Shown piece by piece: positions 43,704-52,504 of a DNA stretch of 64,000 bases. The DNA comes from Flavobacteriaceae bacterium (GTDB lineage Bacteria; Bacteroidota; Bacteroidia; Flavobacteriales; Flavobacteriaceae): positions 1 through 64,000 of the forward strand of contig JAKITD010000004.1 of the NCBI GenBank assembly GCA_021648265.1, read 5' to 3'. How positions within the stretch are numbered: position 1 is the first letter of the stretch; each line of letters starts with the position of its first letter. The position numbers and the translations under genes were made by a program. The notes under the pieces are model-generated. The model did not search any database. It saw only the letters and a list, made by a program, of their open reading frames with translations, and was not told where the DNA came from.

Positions 43704-46127
43704 ATGCTCAAACATATTGTATCTTTTTTTATTTTATTAAGTTGTTTTTCAGCTTTTTCTCAAGATAAAAAAACAATAGAAGCTACCAGAATAGAAATTC
43801 CACCAAAAATTGATGGTATTATAGACGATGAAATTTGGAAATCATTACCAGTAGCTAATAATTTTAATATGTGGCAACCTGGAAATGAAGGAACCATCCC
43901 TCCAGAGTATCAAACCGAAGTAAAAATTGCATACGATAATACGGCTGTGTATTTTGCAGTAGCTATGCTTGACCCTAATCCCGATGAAATTTTAAATCAA
44001 CTGAGTCAAAGAGACGAAGTTTTTGTACAAGCAGATTTATTTTACATTGCATTAAACACATACAACGACGGTATTAACGAAACTCGTTTTTATATTACAA
44101 GTGCTGGTGCAATAGGCGATTCTCGAACTTCTCAAAATGGAGAAGATTTTAATTACGATGTAGTTTTTAGTGCAAAAATGTCAAAAGATAATAAAGGTTG
44201 GTATGCCGAGTTTAAAATACCCTACAATGCCTTGCGTTTTCCTGAAGTAGAAACTCAAGATTGGAGCGTTAATTTTTACCGTCAATTAAAAACAAAAAAC
44301 GAAACTCATACTTGGAATTTTATTGATAATAAAGTGGGGAATTCTAAACTCTACAACGGATTAATTTCTGGAGTTAAAAATATCGAAGCTCCAATTAGAC
44401 TTACCTTCTACCCTTTTATTCAAGGGGTTGTTAGTACTTTTGATGGTAATACTGAATTTAATTTTACCGGCGGAATGGATTTAAAATATGGATTGACCGA
44501 CAGCTTTACTTTGGATGCTACATTAATTCCAGATTTTGGTCAAGCAGCCTTTGATAATGTGGTATTAAATCTAGGACCTTTTGAACAAACCTTCGATGAA
44601 AACAGAGCCTTTTTTACCGAAGGAGTTGAACTTTTTAACAAAGGACGAATTTTCTTTTCTAGACGAATTGGCGGTCCTCCATCGGGAAGTATTGGAGAGT
44701 TGGAAGATACTGAAGAAATCACAGAATATCCTTCAAGTGTAAATATTGTAAACGCCATTAAGGTTTCAGGAAGGACTAAAAAAGGATTGGGTGTGGGGAT
44801 TTTAAATGCGATTACCGAAAAAACCTATGCAAAAGTAACTGATATAGAAACGGGGGAACACCGAAAAGTTTTACTAGAATCTTTAACCAATTATAATGTT
44901 TTTGTTTTAGACCAACAGTTTAATGGAAACTCGTCTGTATCGCTTGTAAATACAAATGTTATAAGAAATGGAAGCGAGTTTAAAGACGCCAATGTTACCG
45001 CTGGAGTATTTGATATTTCCAACAAAAAAAATAGCTACAGAACTTCTGGTCGTGCAATTTTTAGCAATGTAAATTATGGAGACGGTTTTAAATCTGGTTT
45101 TCGTTCTGAAATAAATATTGCAAAAACTGAAGGGAATTTTCGTTACAGGATTGGACACGATTTTGCAAATACAACACTAGATATTAATGATTTAGGCTTA
45201 AATTTTAGAAATAATTTTAATAATTTTGGTGGAGGTGTATCTTATGAAATATTTGAGCCTACCAAAAAGTTTAATAAATATAGAATTAATTTATCTGCTA
45301 GACACAGAAGACTTTACAAACCCAGCATACAAACTGAAAACTCTATAAGTTTAAATATGTTTTTTTTTACAATTGAAAGGTTTGCATTTGGAGGAAGAAC
45401 AAATTTCAGGTCTAAAAAAGAAGATTATTTTGAACCACGAGTAGATGGTAGGTTTGTAACTTTTGCTCCAAACTATGGAATTAACGGATGGATTTCTTCC
45501 GATTTTCGAAAAAAGTTTGCTTTGGATGCTGGATTGGGTTATCGGACTTACATCGGTGATCCTCAGCAAAATTTTAATTTTAATTTTGAGCCACGTTATC
45601 GTTTTTCAGATAATTTTTTAATGGTTTGGCGAACTAACTATTTTGTTTCCAATCATAATAACGGTTTTATAGATTACGACGGTACCGACATCTTTTTCGG
45701 ACAGCGAAATATTGCCAATCTTGAGAATTCCTTGACAGCAAGTTATAATTTTGACCCCTATAAAGCCATCGATTTGCGTTTTAGAAATTTCTGGGGAACC
45801 GCAGATTATAGTAATAATTTATTTTACACCCTAAACGAAAATGGTTCGTTAACACCTGCCAATTATGACATATCGAAAAATAACCCAAATAGAAATTTTA
45901 ATATTTGGAACATCGATTTAAGTTTTAGATGGCGATTTGCACCCGGAAGTGAAGCTACCTTATTATATAGAAATCAGATTTTTAATCAAGATAATCTTTC
46001 CTCGATTAACTATGGTGAAAGTTTGCAAAATTTATTCGATCAACCTGAACAACATACGGTTTCGTTACGGGTAACTTATTTTATAGATTATAATAATATT
46101 ACAAATTTACTAAAAAAGAATTCGTGA
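43704..46127 (+). CDS. DUF5916 outer-membrane protein with CBM9-like domain
   Basis: An 807-residue protein with a signal peptide (LKHIVSFFILLSCFSAFSQ). Residues about 25-190 are a carbohydrate-binding family 9-like domain (IPPKIDGIIDDEIWKSLPVA). The remainder is the DUF5916 beta-barrel-like region, with DGNTEFNFTGGMDLKYGLTD, FTLDATLIPDFGQAAFDNVV and FFTEGVELFNKGRIFFSRRI. It is probably an outer-membrane barrel that binds a glycan; the family is uncharacterised. A TAATTTTG -7-like box lies at 43662-43669. Confidence 0.85.
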   Translation: MLKHIVSFFILLSCFSAFSQDKKTIEATRIEIPPKIDGIIDDEIWKSLPVANNFNMWQPGNEGTIPPEYQTEVKIAYDNTAVYFAVAMLDPNPDEILNQLSQRDEVFVQADLFYIALNTYNDGINETRFYITSAGAIGDSRTSQNGEDFNYDVVFSAKMSKDNKGWYAEFKIPYNALRFPEVETQDWSVNFYRQLKTKNETHTWNFIDNKVGNSKLYNGLISGVKNIEAPIRLTFYPFIQGVVSTFDGNTEFNFTGGMDLKYGLTDSFTLDATLIPDFGQAAFDNVVLNLGPFEQTFDENRAFFTEGVELFNKGRIFFSRRIGGPPSGSIGELEDTEEITEYPSSVNIVNAIKVSGRTKKGLGVGILNAITEKTYAKVTDIETGEHRKVLLESLTNYNVFVLDQQFNGNSSVSLVNTNVIRNGSEFKDANVTAGVFDISNKKNSYRTSGRAIFSNVNYGDGFKSGFRSEINIAKTEGNFRYRIGHDFANTTLDINDLGLNFRNNFNNFGGGVSYEIFEPTKKFNKYRINLSARHRRLYKPSIQTENSISLNMFFFTIERFAFGGRTNFRSKKEDYFEPRVDGRFVTFAPNYGINGWISSDFRKKFALDAGLGYRTYIGDPQQNFNFNFEPRYRFSDNFLMVWRTNYFVSNHNNGFIDYDGTDIFFGQRNIANLENSLTASYNFDPYKAIDLRFRNFWGTADYSNNLFYTLNENGSLTPANYDISKNNPNRNFNIWNIDLSFRWRFAPGSEATLLYRNQIFNQDNLSSINYGESLQNLFDQPEQHTVSLRVTYFIDYNNITNLLKKNS

Positions 46128-46182
46128 TAATTAAATTGCCAAATCAATCCTAAAATACTACTTTCACGCTATAATTATATGT

Positions 46183-46848
46183 ATGATTGAAGCAAAAAAC
46201 ATTCACAAATATTTCGATACTCTTCACGTTTTAAAAGGAGTAGATTTGCAAATTGCTAAAAGTGAAATTGTATCGATAGTTGGTGCTTCCGGAACTGGAA
46301 AAACGACATTGCTTCAGATTTTAGGCACTTTAGATACTTTTTCAAATGAAGAACATAAAAGCTCCCTTCATATAAATGGAACCGACATTGCCTGCTTAAG
46401 TAGGAATCAGTTAGCAAAATTCAGAAATAAAAACTTAGGATTTATATTTCAGTTTCATCAATTACTTCCTGAATTTACAGCCTTAGAAAATATTTGTATT
46501 CCTGCTTTTATAAAAAAAACACCTAAAGGAGAAGCCGAAAAACGAGCCAAAGAGTTATTGGCATTTTTAGATCTTTCTCATCGTGAAAACCATAAACCCA
46601 ACGAATTATCTGGAGGTGAACAGCAAAGAGTAGCCGTTGCAAGGTCTTTAATAAACAATCCATCAATTATATTAGCAGACGAACCCAGTGGAAATTTAGA
46701 TACTGAAAGCGCCGAAAATCTTCATAATTTATTCTTTAAATTAAGAAATGAGTTTGGACAAACATTTATAATTGTTACTCATAATAACGATTTAGCAAAC
46801 ATGGCAGATCGAAAATTAGTGATGGTGGACGGAAAGATTGTTTCTTAA
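46183..46848 (+). CDS. lolD: ABC ATPase, LolD type
   Basis: A 221-residue ATPase. Walker [21 protein letters not shown], signature [18 protein letters not shown], and Walker [15 protein letters not shown] are complete. The [18 protein letters not shown]-loop region is LolD/MacB-like. It probably powers lipoprotein release to the outer membrane or a related MacB-type exporter. No LolCE permease is adjacent, so the partner is elsewhere. It ends one base before the next gene. Confidence 0.82.
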   Translation: MIEAKNIHKYFDTLHVLKGVDLQIAKSEIVSIVGASGTGKTTLLQILGTLDTFSNEEHKSSLHINGTDIACLSRNQLAKFRNKNLGFIFQFHQLLPEFTALENICIPAFIKKTPKGEAEKRAKELLAFLDLSHRENHKPNELSGGEQQRVAVARSLINNPSIILADEPSGNLDTESAENLHNLFFKLRNEFGQTFIIVTHNNDLANMADRKLVMVDGKIVS

Positions 46849-46849
46849 T

Positions 46850-47626
46850 ATGAATCAAATTGATTTAAAAGAATTTCTAGATTCTAAAGTCTTACTTTAT
46901 AACAATCCTACCTTTATTGAGAGTGATCCTATTCAAATTCCACATCAATTACAAAATCAAGGAGCAAAAAAAGAAGATGTTGAGATTATCGCATTTTTAG
47001 TTTCTATTATTGCTTGGGGAAACCGAAAAAGTATCATTAAAAACGGAAAAAAATTAGTTGAGATTATGGGAAATTCTCCATTAGATTTTGTTTCTAATTT
47101 TTCAGAAAAAGACGAAAAATACCTTTCTGGCTTTGTACATCGTACTTTTAACGAATTTGACCTCACTTATTTTATGTTTGCATTACAAGACATTTACAAC
47201 AGACAAGGCGGAATGGAATTGCTGTTTTCAAAAAACATACAAAACAACTCCATTCAACCTGCTATTAACGAGTTTAAAAAACAGTTTTTTAGCTTGCCAC
47301 ACTTACAACGAACCGAAAAGCATATTAGCGACCCTTTAAAAAATTCAGCCGCAAAACGGATCAACATGTTTTTACGTTGGATGGTACGAAACGATACTGC
47401 TGGCGTAGATTTCGGACTTTGGAAAAGTATTTCACCCGCTGTTCTCTCCTGCCCTTTGGATGTTCATACTGGAAATGTTTCTAGAAAACTTGGCTTATTA
47501 ACTCGAAAACAAAACGATGGAAAGGCTTTGGCAGAATTAGACATCGCTCTTAGAAGCCTCGACGCTGAAGATCCTGTAAAATATGACTTCGCTTTATTCG
47601 GTTTGGGAGTTTTTGAAAATTTTTAA
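46850..47626 (+). CDS. TIGR02757-family protein
   Basis: A 258-residue protein. The start MNQIDLKEFLDSK at 46850 follows the lolD stop by one base. The conserved parts are IIAFLVSIIAWGNRKSIIKN, RINMFLRWMVRNDTAGVDFG and LDVHTGNVSRKLGLLTRKQN. The family (also DUF2400) has an HhH-like helical fold and is uncharacterised. Its tight link with lolD suggests co-expression, not a shared function. Confidence 0.82.
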   Translation: MNQIDLKEFLDSKVLLYNNPTFIESDPIQIPHQLQNQGAKKEDVEIIAFLVSIIAWGNRKSIIKNGKKLVEIMGNSPLDFVSNFSEKDEKYLSGFVHRTFNEFDLTYFMFALQDIYNRQGGMELLFSKNIQNNSIQPAINEFKKQFFSLPHLQRTEKHISDPLKNSAAKRINMFLRWMVRNDTAGVDFGLWKSISPAVLSCPLDVHTGNVSRKLGLLTRKQNDGKALAELDIALRSLDAEDPVKYDFALFGLGVFENF

Positions 47627-47683
47627 TATGATTAAGCACCACAAAACAATAGTTTATTTTATCTTTGAAAAATCTTAATTGGA

Positions 47684-49609
47684 ATGCAGTTTAAACACCC
47701 TGAACTTCTTTACGCGCTTTTCTTACTACTCATTCCTATTTTCATTCATCTTTTTCAACTTAGACGATTTCAGAAAGTAGCTTTTACCAATGTTGCATTT
47801 CTTAAAAAAGTGACTATTCAAACCCGAAAAAGCTCGCAATTAAAAAAATGGCTAACTTTATTAATAAGATTACTAGCATTGGCTTGTATTATTTTGGCTT
47901 TTGCACAACCCTTTTCGGCTTCCAAAACCGCATTAAATACAGAAAAAGAAACCGTCCTTTATATTGACAACTCTTTTAGTATGCAGCTTAAAGATGAAAA
48001 TGGCTCCCTACTGCAACAAACACTTCAGCAGTTATATTCACAATCTGTTTTGTCTGAAAATATTAGTTGGTTCACCAATGACATCACTAAAAAAAAGGCA
48101 TCCATTCAAGATTTTAAAAATGATATTCTTAGGGTTAATTATACTCAAAAGCAACTTCCTTTAAATGATGTTTTACTGAAAGCAAATAGACTGTTTTCTG
48201 AAAACAATTCGGCTTCAGAAAAAAGATTGATTCTAATTTCTGACTTCCAACAAAAAGGAAATTTCCCAAATATCGAGAATGATTTAAAAGTTGAAGCCAT
48301 ACAATTAATTCCGAAAAACCCTAAAAATAGTGGTATTGACACTGCATATATTATTAAAAAAAATGCAACGACAAAATTGAAGGTTAAGATGTCTTCTACA
48401 GGATATTATCCGGAACCCATTCCAGTTTCATTATATAATGATAAAGTGTTAGTAGCAAAAACAGCAATAGATTTTTCTGAAAATACTAGCCAGTTAATTT
48501 CGTTTGACATTGATAACAACAAAGGTTTTAGAGGGAGAATAGAAATAAACGATCCAAATTTAATTTTTGACAACAGTCTTTATTTTACTATTAATACTCC
48601 TGAAAAAATTAAAGTATTGGTTTTAAATAATGGGAAAACCGGTTATTTACAACGCATCTTTAATTCGGAAGAGTTTGTTTTTAGTCAGCAGAATTTTGAG
48701 AATTTGAATTATAGTGAGTTTTCAAATCAAAATTTTCTAGTTCTTAACGAACTAGATACTATACCTGAATCACTGAGTACTGCCCTTCAAGTTTTTTCAG
48801 AAAATGGTGGTTCTATTTTCATTATTCCTTCAGAAAGCATTGAGATTTCAACTTATAATTCTCTTTTAAACAAGCTACAATTGGGTGCTATTTCAGAAAA
48901 GGTAGATCAAGAAAAAAAGATTACTCAAATTGTTTTTAATCATCCATTATATGAAGGTGTTTTTGAAAAACAAGTAATCAATTTTCAGTATCCAAAAGTG
49001 AACTCTTTTTATACCATTTCGTCTTTAGGAACTTCAGTTTTAAAGTTCGAGGACAGCAAGCCTTTTATCATTCAAAAAGGAAATAATTATTTAAGTACGG
49101 CTGCTACCAATAAAGAAAACTCCAGTTTTCAAAATTCGCCATTAATTGTTCCGACCCTTTATAATATGGCAAAACAGAGTTTATCTTTGTCGAAATTATA
49201 TTTCGAAATAGGAAAACAGAATCGTTTTTCGGTTCCTATTCAATTAAATCAAGATGAAATTCTCACTATAAAAGATAGCACTTATAATTTTATACCCTTG
49301 CAGCAAACAAAGGCTACTCAGGTAATTATTACTACGGAAGAGGAACCTTCAAAAGCTGGTATTTATGCAATTGAAAAATCTTCAGAATTTATAGAAAATG
49401 TGAGTTATAATTTTAACAGAGATGAAAGTAAACTCATTTATTTAAATCCCAAAAACTGGGAGAATGTTACTGTTTATAGTACCATTAATGATTTACTGGA
49501 AACTATTTCAGAAGAGAATACAATTAATAGTTATTGGAAATGGTTTGTTATTTTTGCACTACTCTTTTTAATTACTGAAATGTTATTATTGAAATATTTA
49601 AAGAACTGA
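47684..49609 (+). CDS. BatA-like membrane protein with degenerate vWA region
   Basis: A 641-residue protein. The N-terminus PELLYALFLLLIPIFIHLFQ followed by LTLLIRLLALACIILAFAQP is the BatA N-terminal membrane domain. A vWA-like region begins VLYIDNSFSM (DxSxS-type, about residue 93). The rest is periplasmic-like and ends with a C-terminal helix WFVIFALLFLITEMLLLKYL. The family is linked to aerotolerance operons, but no BatB/C/D genes are next to it. A TATCTTTG -7-like box is at 47660-47667. It is followed after 18 bases by a dihydroorotase-like gene. Confidence 0.8.
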   Translation: MQFKHPELLYALFLLLIPIFIHLFQLRRFQKVAFTNVAFLKKVTIQTRKSSQLKKWLTLLIRLLALACIILAFAQPFSASKTALNTEKETVLYIDNSFSMQLKDENGSLLQQTLQQLYSQSVLSENISWFTNDITKKKASIQDFKNDILRVNYTQKQLPLNDVLLKANRLFSENNSASEKRLILISDFQQKGNFPNIENDLKVEAIQLIPKNPKNSGIDTAYIIKKNATTKLKVKMSSTGYYPEPIPVSLYNDKVLVAKTAIDFSENTSQLISFDIDNNKGFRGRIEINDPNLIFDNSLYFTINTPEKIKVLVLNNGKTGYLQRIFNSEEFVFSQQNFENLNYSEFSNQNFLVLNELDTIPESLSTALQVFSENGGSIFIIPSESIEISTYNSLLNKLQLGAISEKVDQEKKITQIVFNHPLYEGVFEKQVINFQYPKVNSFYTISSLGTSVLKFEDSKPFIIQKGNNYLSTAATNKENSSFQNSPLIVPTLYNMAKQSLSLSKLYFEIGKQNRFSVPIQLNQDEILTIKDSTYNFIPLQQTKATQVIITTEEEPSKAGIYAIEKSSEFIENVSYNFNRDESKLIYLNPKNWENVTVYSTINDLLETISEENTINSYWKWFVIFALLFLITEMLLLKYLKN

Positions 49610-49627
49610 TACAAAAAATAATTTATT

Positions 49628-50887
49628 ATGAATGTATTAATAAAATCGGTAACTATTATAGATGAAACTAGTAAACATCATCTTAAAAAAAGAGATGTTT
49701 TAATAGAAAATGGGGTTATTAAAAAAATAGCAGTTTCTATTAATAATCCTAAAAATATAAAGGAGATTTCATTAGCAAATCTTCATATTTCTCAAGGTTG
49801 GTTTGATAGTAGTGTTTCTTTTGGCGAACCAGGTTTTGAAGAAAGAGAAACTATAGCCAACGGTTTAAAAGTAGCTGCAAAAAGTGGCTTTACTCACGTT
49901 GCAGTTAACACCAACACCAATCCTGTAACCGATAATAAATCGACTATAAAATATTTAAAATCTGAAGCTTCCAAAAATCCGGTAAACCTCTATCCTATCG
50001 GTGCTTTAACCAGTAAATGTGATGGCGAAAATTTAGCCGAATTATACGATATGAAAAACGAAGGAGCCGTTTCCTTCTACGATTATAAATTACCTGTTAA
50101 AAATCCGAATTTACTAAAAATTGCACTTCAATACACACAAACATTTGATGGATTGGTGCAATCGTTTCCTTTTGAAAAAGCCATTGCACAAAATGGAATG
50201 GTCAACGAAGAAACCAATAGTACTTTACTTGGATTAAAAGGAATTCCCGCTCTTGCCGAAGAACTTCAAATTACTAGAGATTTATATATTTTGGAATATA
50301 CGGGAGGAAAACTTCATATCCCAACAATCTCCACCAAAAAATCGGTTTCGTTACTAAAAGAAGCCAAGAAAAAAGGACTGAATGTGACTTGTAGCGTTGC
50401 TATTAACAACCTTATTTTAACAGACGATGTATTGGAAACTTTCGATACCAATTATAAATTACTTCCTCCTTTACGAACCAAAAAAGACATTAAAGCACTT
50501 TTAAAAGGGCTTGAAGATGGAACGATTGACGGCGTTACTAGCGATCATAACCCTATAGACATTGAACATAAAAAAATAGAATTTGATCACGCTTTTTATG
50601 GAAGCATCGGATTAGAAAGTTGCTTTGGAGCATTAAATTCGGTTTTAAATACTGAGGAAACTATAAATAAACTAACAAGCTTGAAAGAAACCTTTAACAT
50701 TCCTCAACACCCTCTTAAAGAAGGAAATAAAGCAGATATTACTTTATTTAATCCAAGCCAAGAATGGAAGTTTTTAGAAGAAAATATTAGTTCAACTTCA
50801 AAAAACGCTGCTTTATTAAATTGTGAATTAAAAGGAAAAGTTTACGGAATCATAGCTAATAACAAACTGGTTGTACATAAAAATTAA
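49628..50887 (+). CDS. Dihydroorotase-like protein without zinc ligands
   Basis: A 419-residue class I dihydroorotase homologue. The fold is clear from GEPGFEERETIANGLKVAAK, TNTNPVTDNKSTI and IGLESCFGALNSVLNT. Yet the residues that bind zinc are gone. The DxHxH motif reads DSSVS at residues 60-64, the later HCED-type site reads FPFE, and the HVST site reads TIST. Only the catalytic-type aspartate survives in SDHNP. It is unlikely to hydrolyse dihydroorotate. Inactive homologues elsewhere help assemble aspartate transcarbamoylase, so a structural role is possible. Annotation as pyrC would mislead. Confidence 0.85.
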   Translation: MNVLIKSVTIIDETSKHHLKKRDVLIENGVIKKIAVSINNPKNIKEISLANLHISQGWFDSSVSFGEPGFEERETIANGLKVAAKSGFTHVAVNTNTNPVTDNKSTIKYLKSEASKNPVNLYPIGALTSKCDGENLAELYDMKNEGAVSFYDYKLPVKNPNLLKIALQYTQTFDGLVQSFPFEKAIAQNGMVNEETNSTLLGLKGIPALAEELQITRDLYILEYTGGKLHIPTISTKKSVSLLKEAKKKGLNVTCSVAINNLILTDDVLETFDTNYKLLPPLRTKKDIKALLKGLEDGTIDGVTSDHNPIDIEHKKIEFDHAFYGSIGLESCFGALNSVLNTEETINKLTSLKETFNIPQHPLKEGNKADITLFNPSQEWKFLEENISSTSKNAALLNCELKGKVYGIIANNKLVVHKN

Positions 50888-50924
50888 TTTTTAAAATAAG
50901 ATTCCCTTTTAAAGGAAAATAATT

Positions 50925-51242
50925 ATGAAAAACAAAGGAAACTATAAAGCAATACTCGCTTACTTATTTTTTATTGGATTAATTATTGCCTATATTTTAA
51001 ATATGGATGAAAAAGATAAGTTTGTGACTTTTCATATTAAGAACATGTTTGGATTGGTGTTGATTTCAATTTTCCCCATAACATTTGTAAATGACCCAAC
51101 TTTTTATTCAACTGGAAAAGTAATTTTCACCCTTTTAATTATTTTATGGTCTTATTCTTTAGTAATGGCAATAACAGGAAAAATGAAAGGAATTCCCTAT
51201 TTAAGTGACTTCTTTCAGAAATGGTTTAGATTTTTGAATTAA
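50925..51242 (+). CDS. Small membrane protein, first of a tandem pair
   Basis: A 105-residue protein with three membrane segments (ILAYLFFIGLIIAYILNM, MFGLVLISIFPITFV and VIFTLLIILWSYSLVMAITG). The layout DEKDKFVTFHIKNMFGLVL matches the EFGAFHLRQVLGI part of the next gene, so the two are diverged tandem duplicates, similar to the DUF4870 family. Function unknown. Confidence 0.7.
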   Translation: MKNKGNYKAILAYLFFIGLIIAYILNMDEKDKFVTFHIKNMFGLVLISIFPITFVNDPTFYSTGKVIFTLLIILWSYSLVMAITGKMKGIPYLSDFFQKWFRFLN

Positions 51243-51289
51243 TTTCCCTACTTTTAACATATAAATTACCCAAACAAAAATAAATAATT

Positions 51290-51619
51290 ATGACAGAAAA
51301 CGCATCAAACAACGGGAAAACAGTAGGTCTTATCGCTTACTTCACTTTAATAGGCTGGATCATCGCATTAGTTATGCATAATAAAGATAAAACTGAATTT
51401 GGAGCATTCCATTTAAGACAAGTTTTAGGAATTATGGTTACTGGTATTGCTCTTTCAATAGTAGCAAGTTTTATTGGTATTTCAATTATTTCTATGGCGG
51501 TTAATATTGCTGTTTTTGTTTTGTGGATTATTGGCCTTATTGGTGCAGCGCAAGGTGAGCAAAAGCTAGTTCCCGTTTTAGGGGAAAAATACCAAGAATG
51601 GTTTAAAGGAATTGGATAA
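51290..51619 (+). CDS. Small membrane protein, second of a tandem pair (DUF4870-like)
   Basis: A 109-residue protein with three membrane segments: TVGLIAYFTLIGWIIALVMH, LGIMVTGIALSIVASFIGIS and VNIAVFVLWIIGLIGAAQ. The short loop NKDKTEFGAFHLRQ is typical of the DUF4870-like family. It is paralogous to the gene 47 bases upstream. A terminator follows at 51639. Confidence 0.75.
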   Translation: MTENASNNGKTVGLIAYFTLIGWIIALVMHNKDKTEFGAFHLRQVLGIMVTGIALSIVASFIGISIISMAVNIAVFVLWIIGLIGAAQGEQKLVPVLGEKYQEWFKGIG

Positions 51620-51638
51620 AAACAAAATTTTACAAGTA

Positions 51639-51667
51639 AGGCATCGTTAATCTGATGCCTTTTTTTT
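51639..51667 (+). terminator. Intrinsic terminator abutting the next start codon
   Basis: Stem AGGCATC / GATGCCT, 8-base loop, then seven or eight T. The ATG of the hydrolase begins on the next base (51668), so no ribosome site can lie between. Confidence 0.85.
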
Positions 51668-52324
51668 ATGGAAAAACAACAACTAACATTAGAACATAAT
51701 TACAGATCTTCAAATTTAGTAACAGGTAAAAGCCCTGTTATCATAATGCTTCACGGATACGGAAGTGATGAAAACGACTTGTTTTCTTTTGCTACTGAAT
51801 TACCTTCAGAATACACCATCATCTCCTTAAAAGCACCTTATGCAATGCAACCCTACGGAAACGCTTGGTATGCCATTCATTTTGATAATGTAGATGGAAA
51901 ATGGAGTGATGATGCTCAAGCAATAGAATCTAGAGATTTAGTTGCCAAATGTATTGATGAAGTTATTGAAAAATACCAAGTAAACACAAACAATGTGACC
52001 CTTTTAGGTTTTAGTCAAGGAACCATATTAAGTTTTGCGGTAGCATTAAGTTATCCTGAAAAAGTAAAAAATGTAATTGGTTTAAGTGGTTATATTAATG
52101 AAGCCATCTTTAAAGAAAACTACGCTCAAAACGATTTTAATAACTTAAGCGTTTATACTTCCCACGGTAATGAAGACCAAGTGATTCCTGTGGATTGGGC
52201 TCGTAAAACACAACCTTTTTTACAAAACTTAGAGATAGATTGTGAATATTCGGAATTTCCTGTGGGTCACGGTGTAGCTCCTCAAAATTTTTATGCGTTG
52301 AAGAATTGGTTGGAAAAGCATTAG
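51668..52324 (+). CDS. Alpha/beta hydrolase, phospholipase/carboxylesterase family
   Basis: A 218-residue hydrolase. VIIMLHGYGSDENDLFSFA forms the oxyanion side, the nucleophile elbow is VTLLGFSQGTILSFAVALSY (Ser about residue 118), and TSHGNEDQVIPVDWARK and FPVGHGVAPQ supply Asp and His. It likely cleaves small esters or lysophospholipids in the cytoplasm. Its start is placed on the terminator's T-run, and the next Met is inside the conserved region, so this odd start is probably right. A decayed copy of its 3' half lies at 55995-56145. Confidence 0.88.
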   Translation: MEKQQLTLEHNYRSSNLVTGKSPVIIMLHGYGSDENDLFSFATELPSEYTIISLKAPYAMQPYGNAWYAIHFDNVDGKWSDDAQAIESRDLVAKCIDEVIEKYQVNTNNVTLLGFSQGTILSFAVALSYPEKVKNVIGLSGYINEAIFKENYAQNDFNNLSVYTSHGNEDQVIPVDWARKTQPFLQNLEIDCEYSEFPVGHGVAPQNFYALKNWLEKH

Positions 52325-52453
52325 ACGATAATGTTTTAGCTACTGAACATTGTTAGACTGTATTGGAAGTTACTTTATCAACGGTTTGTATAAGAATAGT
52401 AGCCGATTTCGGAAGTAGAATTTTTCAATTTATCACCAAATTTTATGCGTGCT

Positions 52454-52504
52454 ACAATGTTTGTATCTACTATTATTTCGGCTATTATTTTTATACATTG
52501 TTGT
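52454..52504. repeat. Long imperfect palindrome at the 3' end of the methylase gene (attC-like)
   Basis: On the minus strand it begins ACAACAATGTATAA and ends ACAAACATTGTAG. The ends pair (ACAA/TTGT, GTAT/ATAC) around a loop holding AGCCGAAAT. It overlaps the last codons and stop of the methylase. The palindrome at 55734-55789 begins ACAACAGTGTATA in the same orientation, so the two share an opening of 13 bases with one change. No exact RYYYAAC/GTTRRRY boxes are present. Confidence 0.5.

Noticed and set aside
52454-52504. A classical integron attC site
   Set aside because: The strict RYYYAAC and GTTRRRY boxes are not found, so I report only attC-like geometry.
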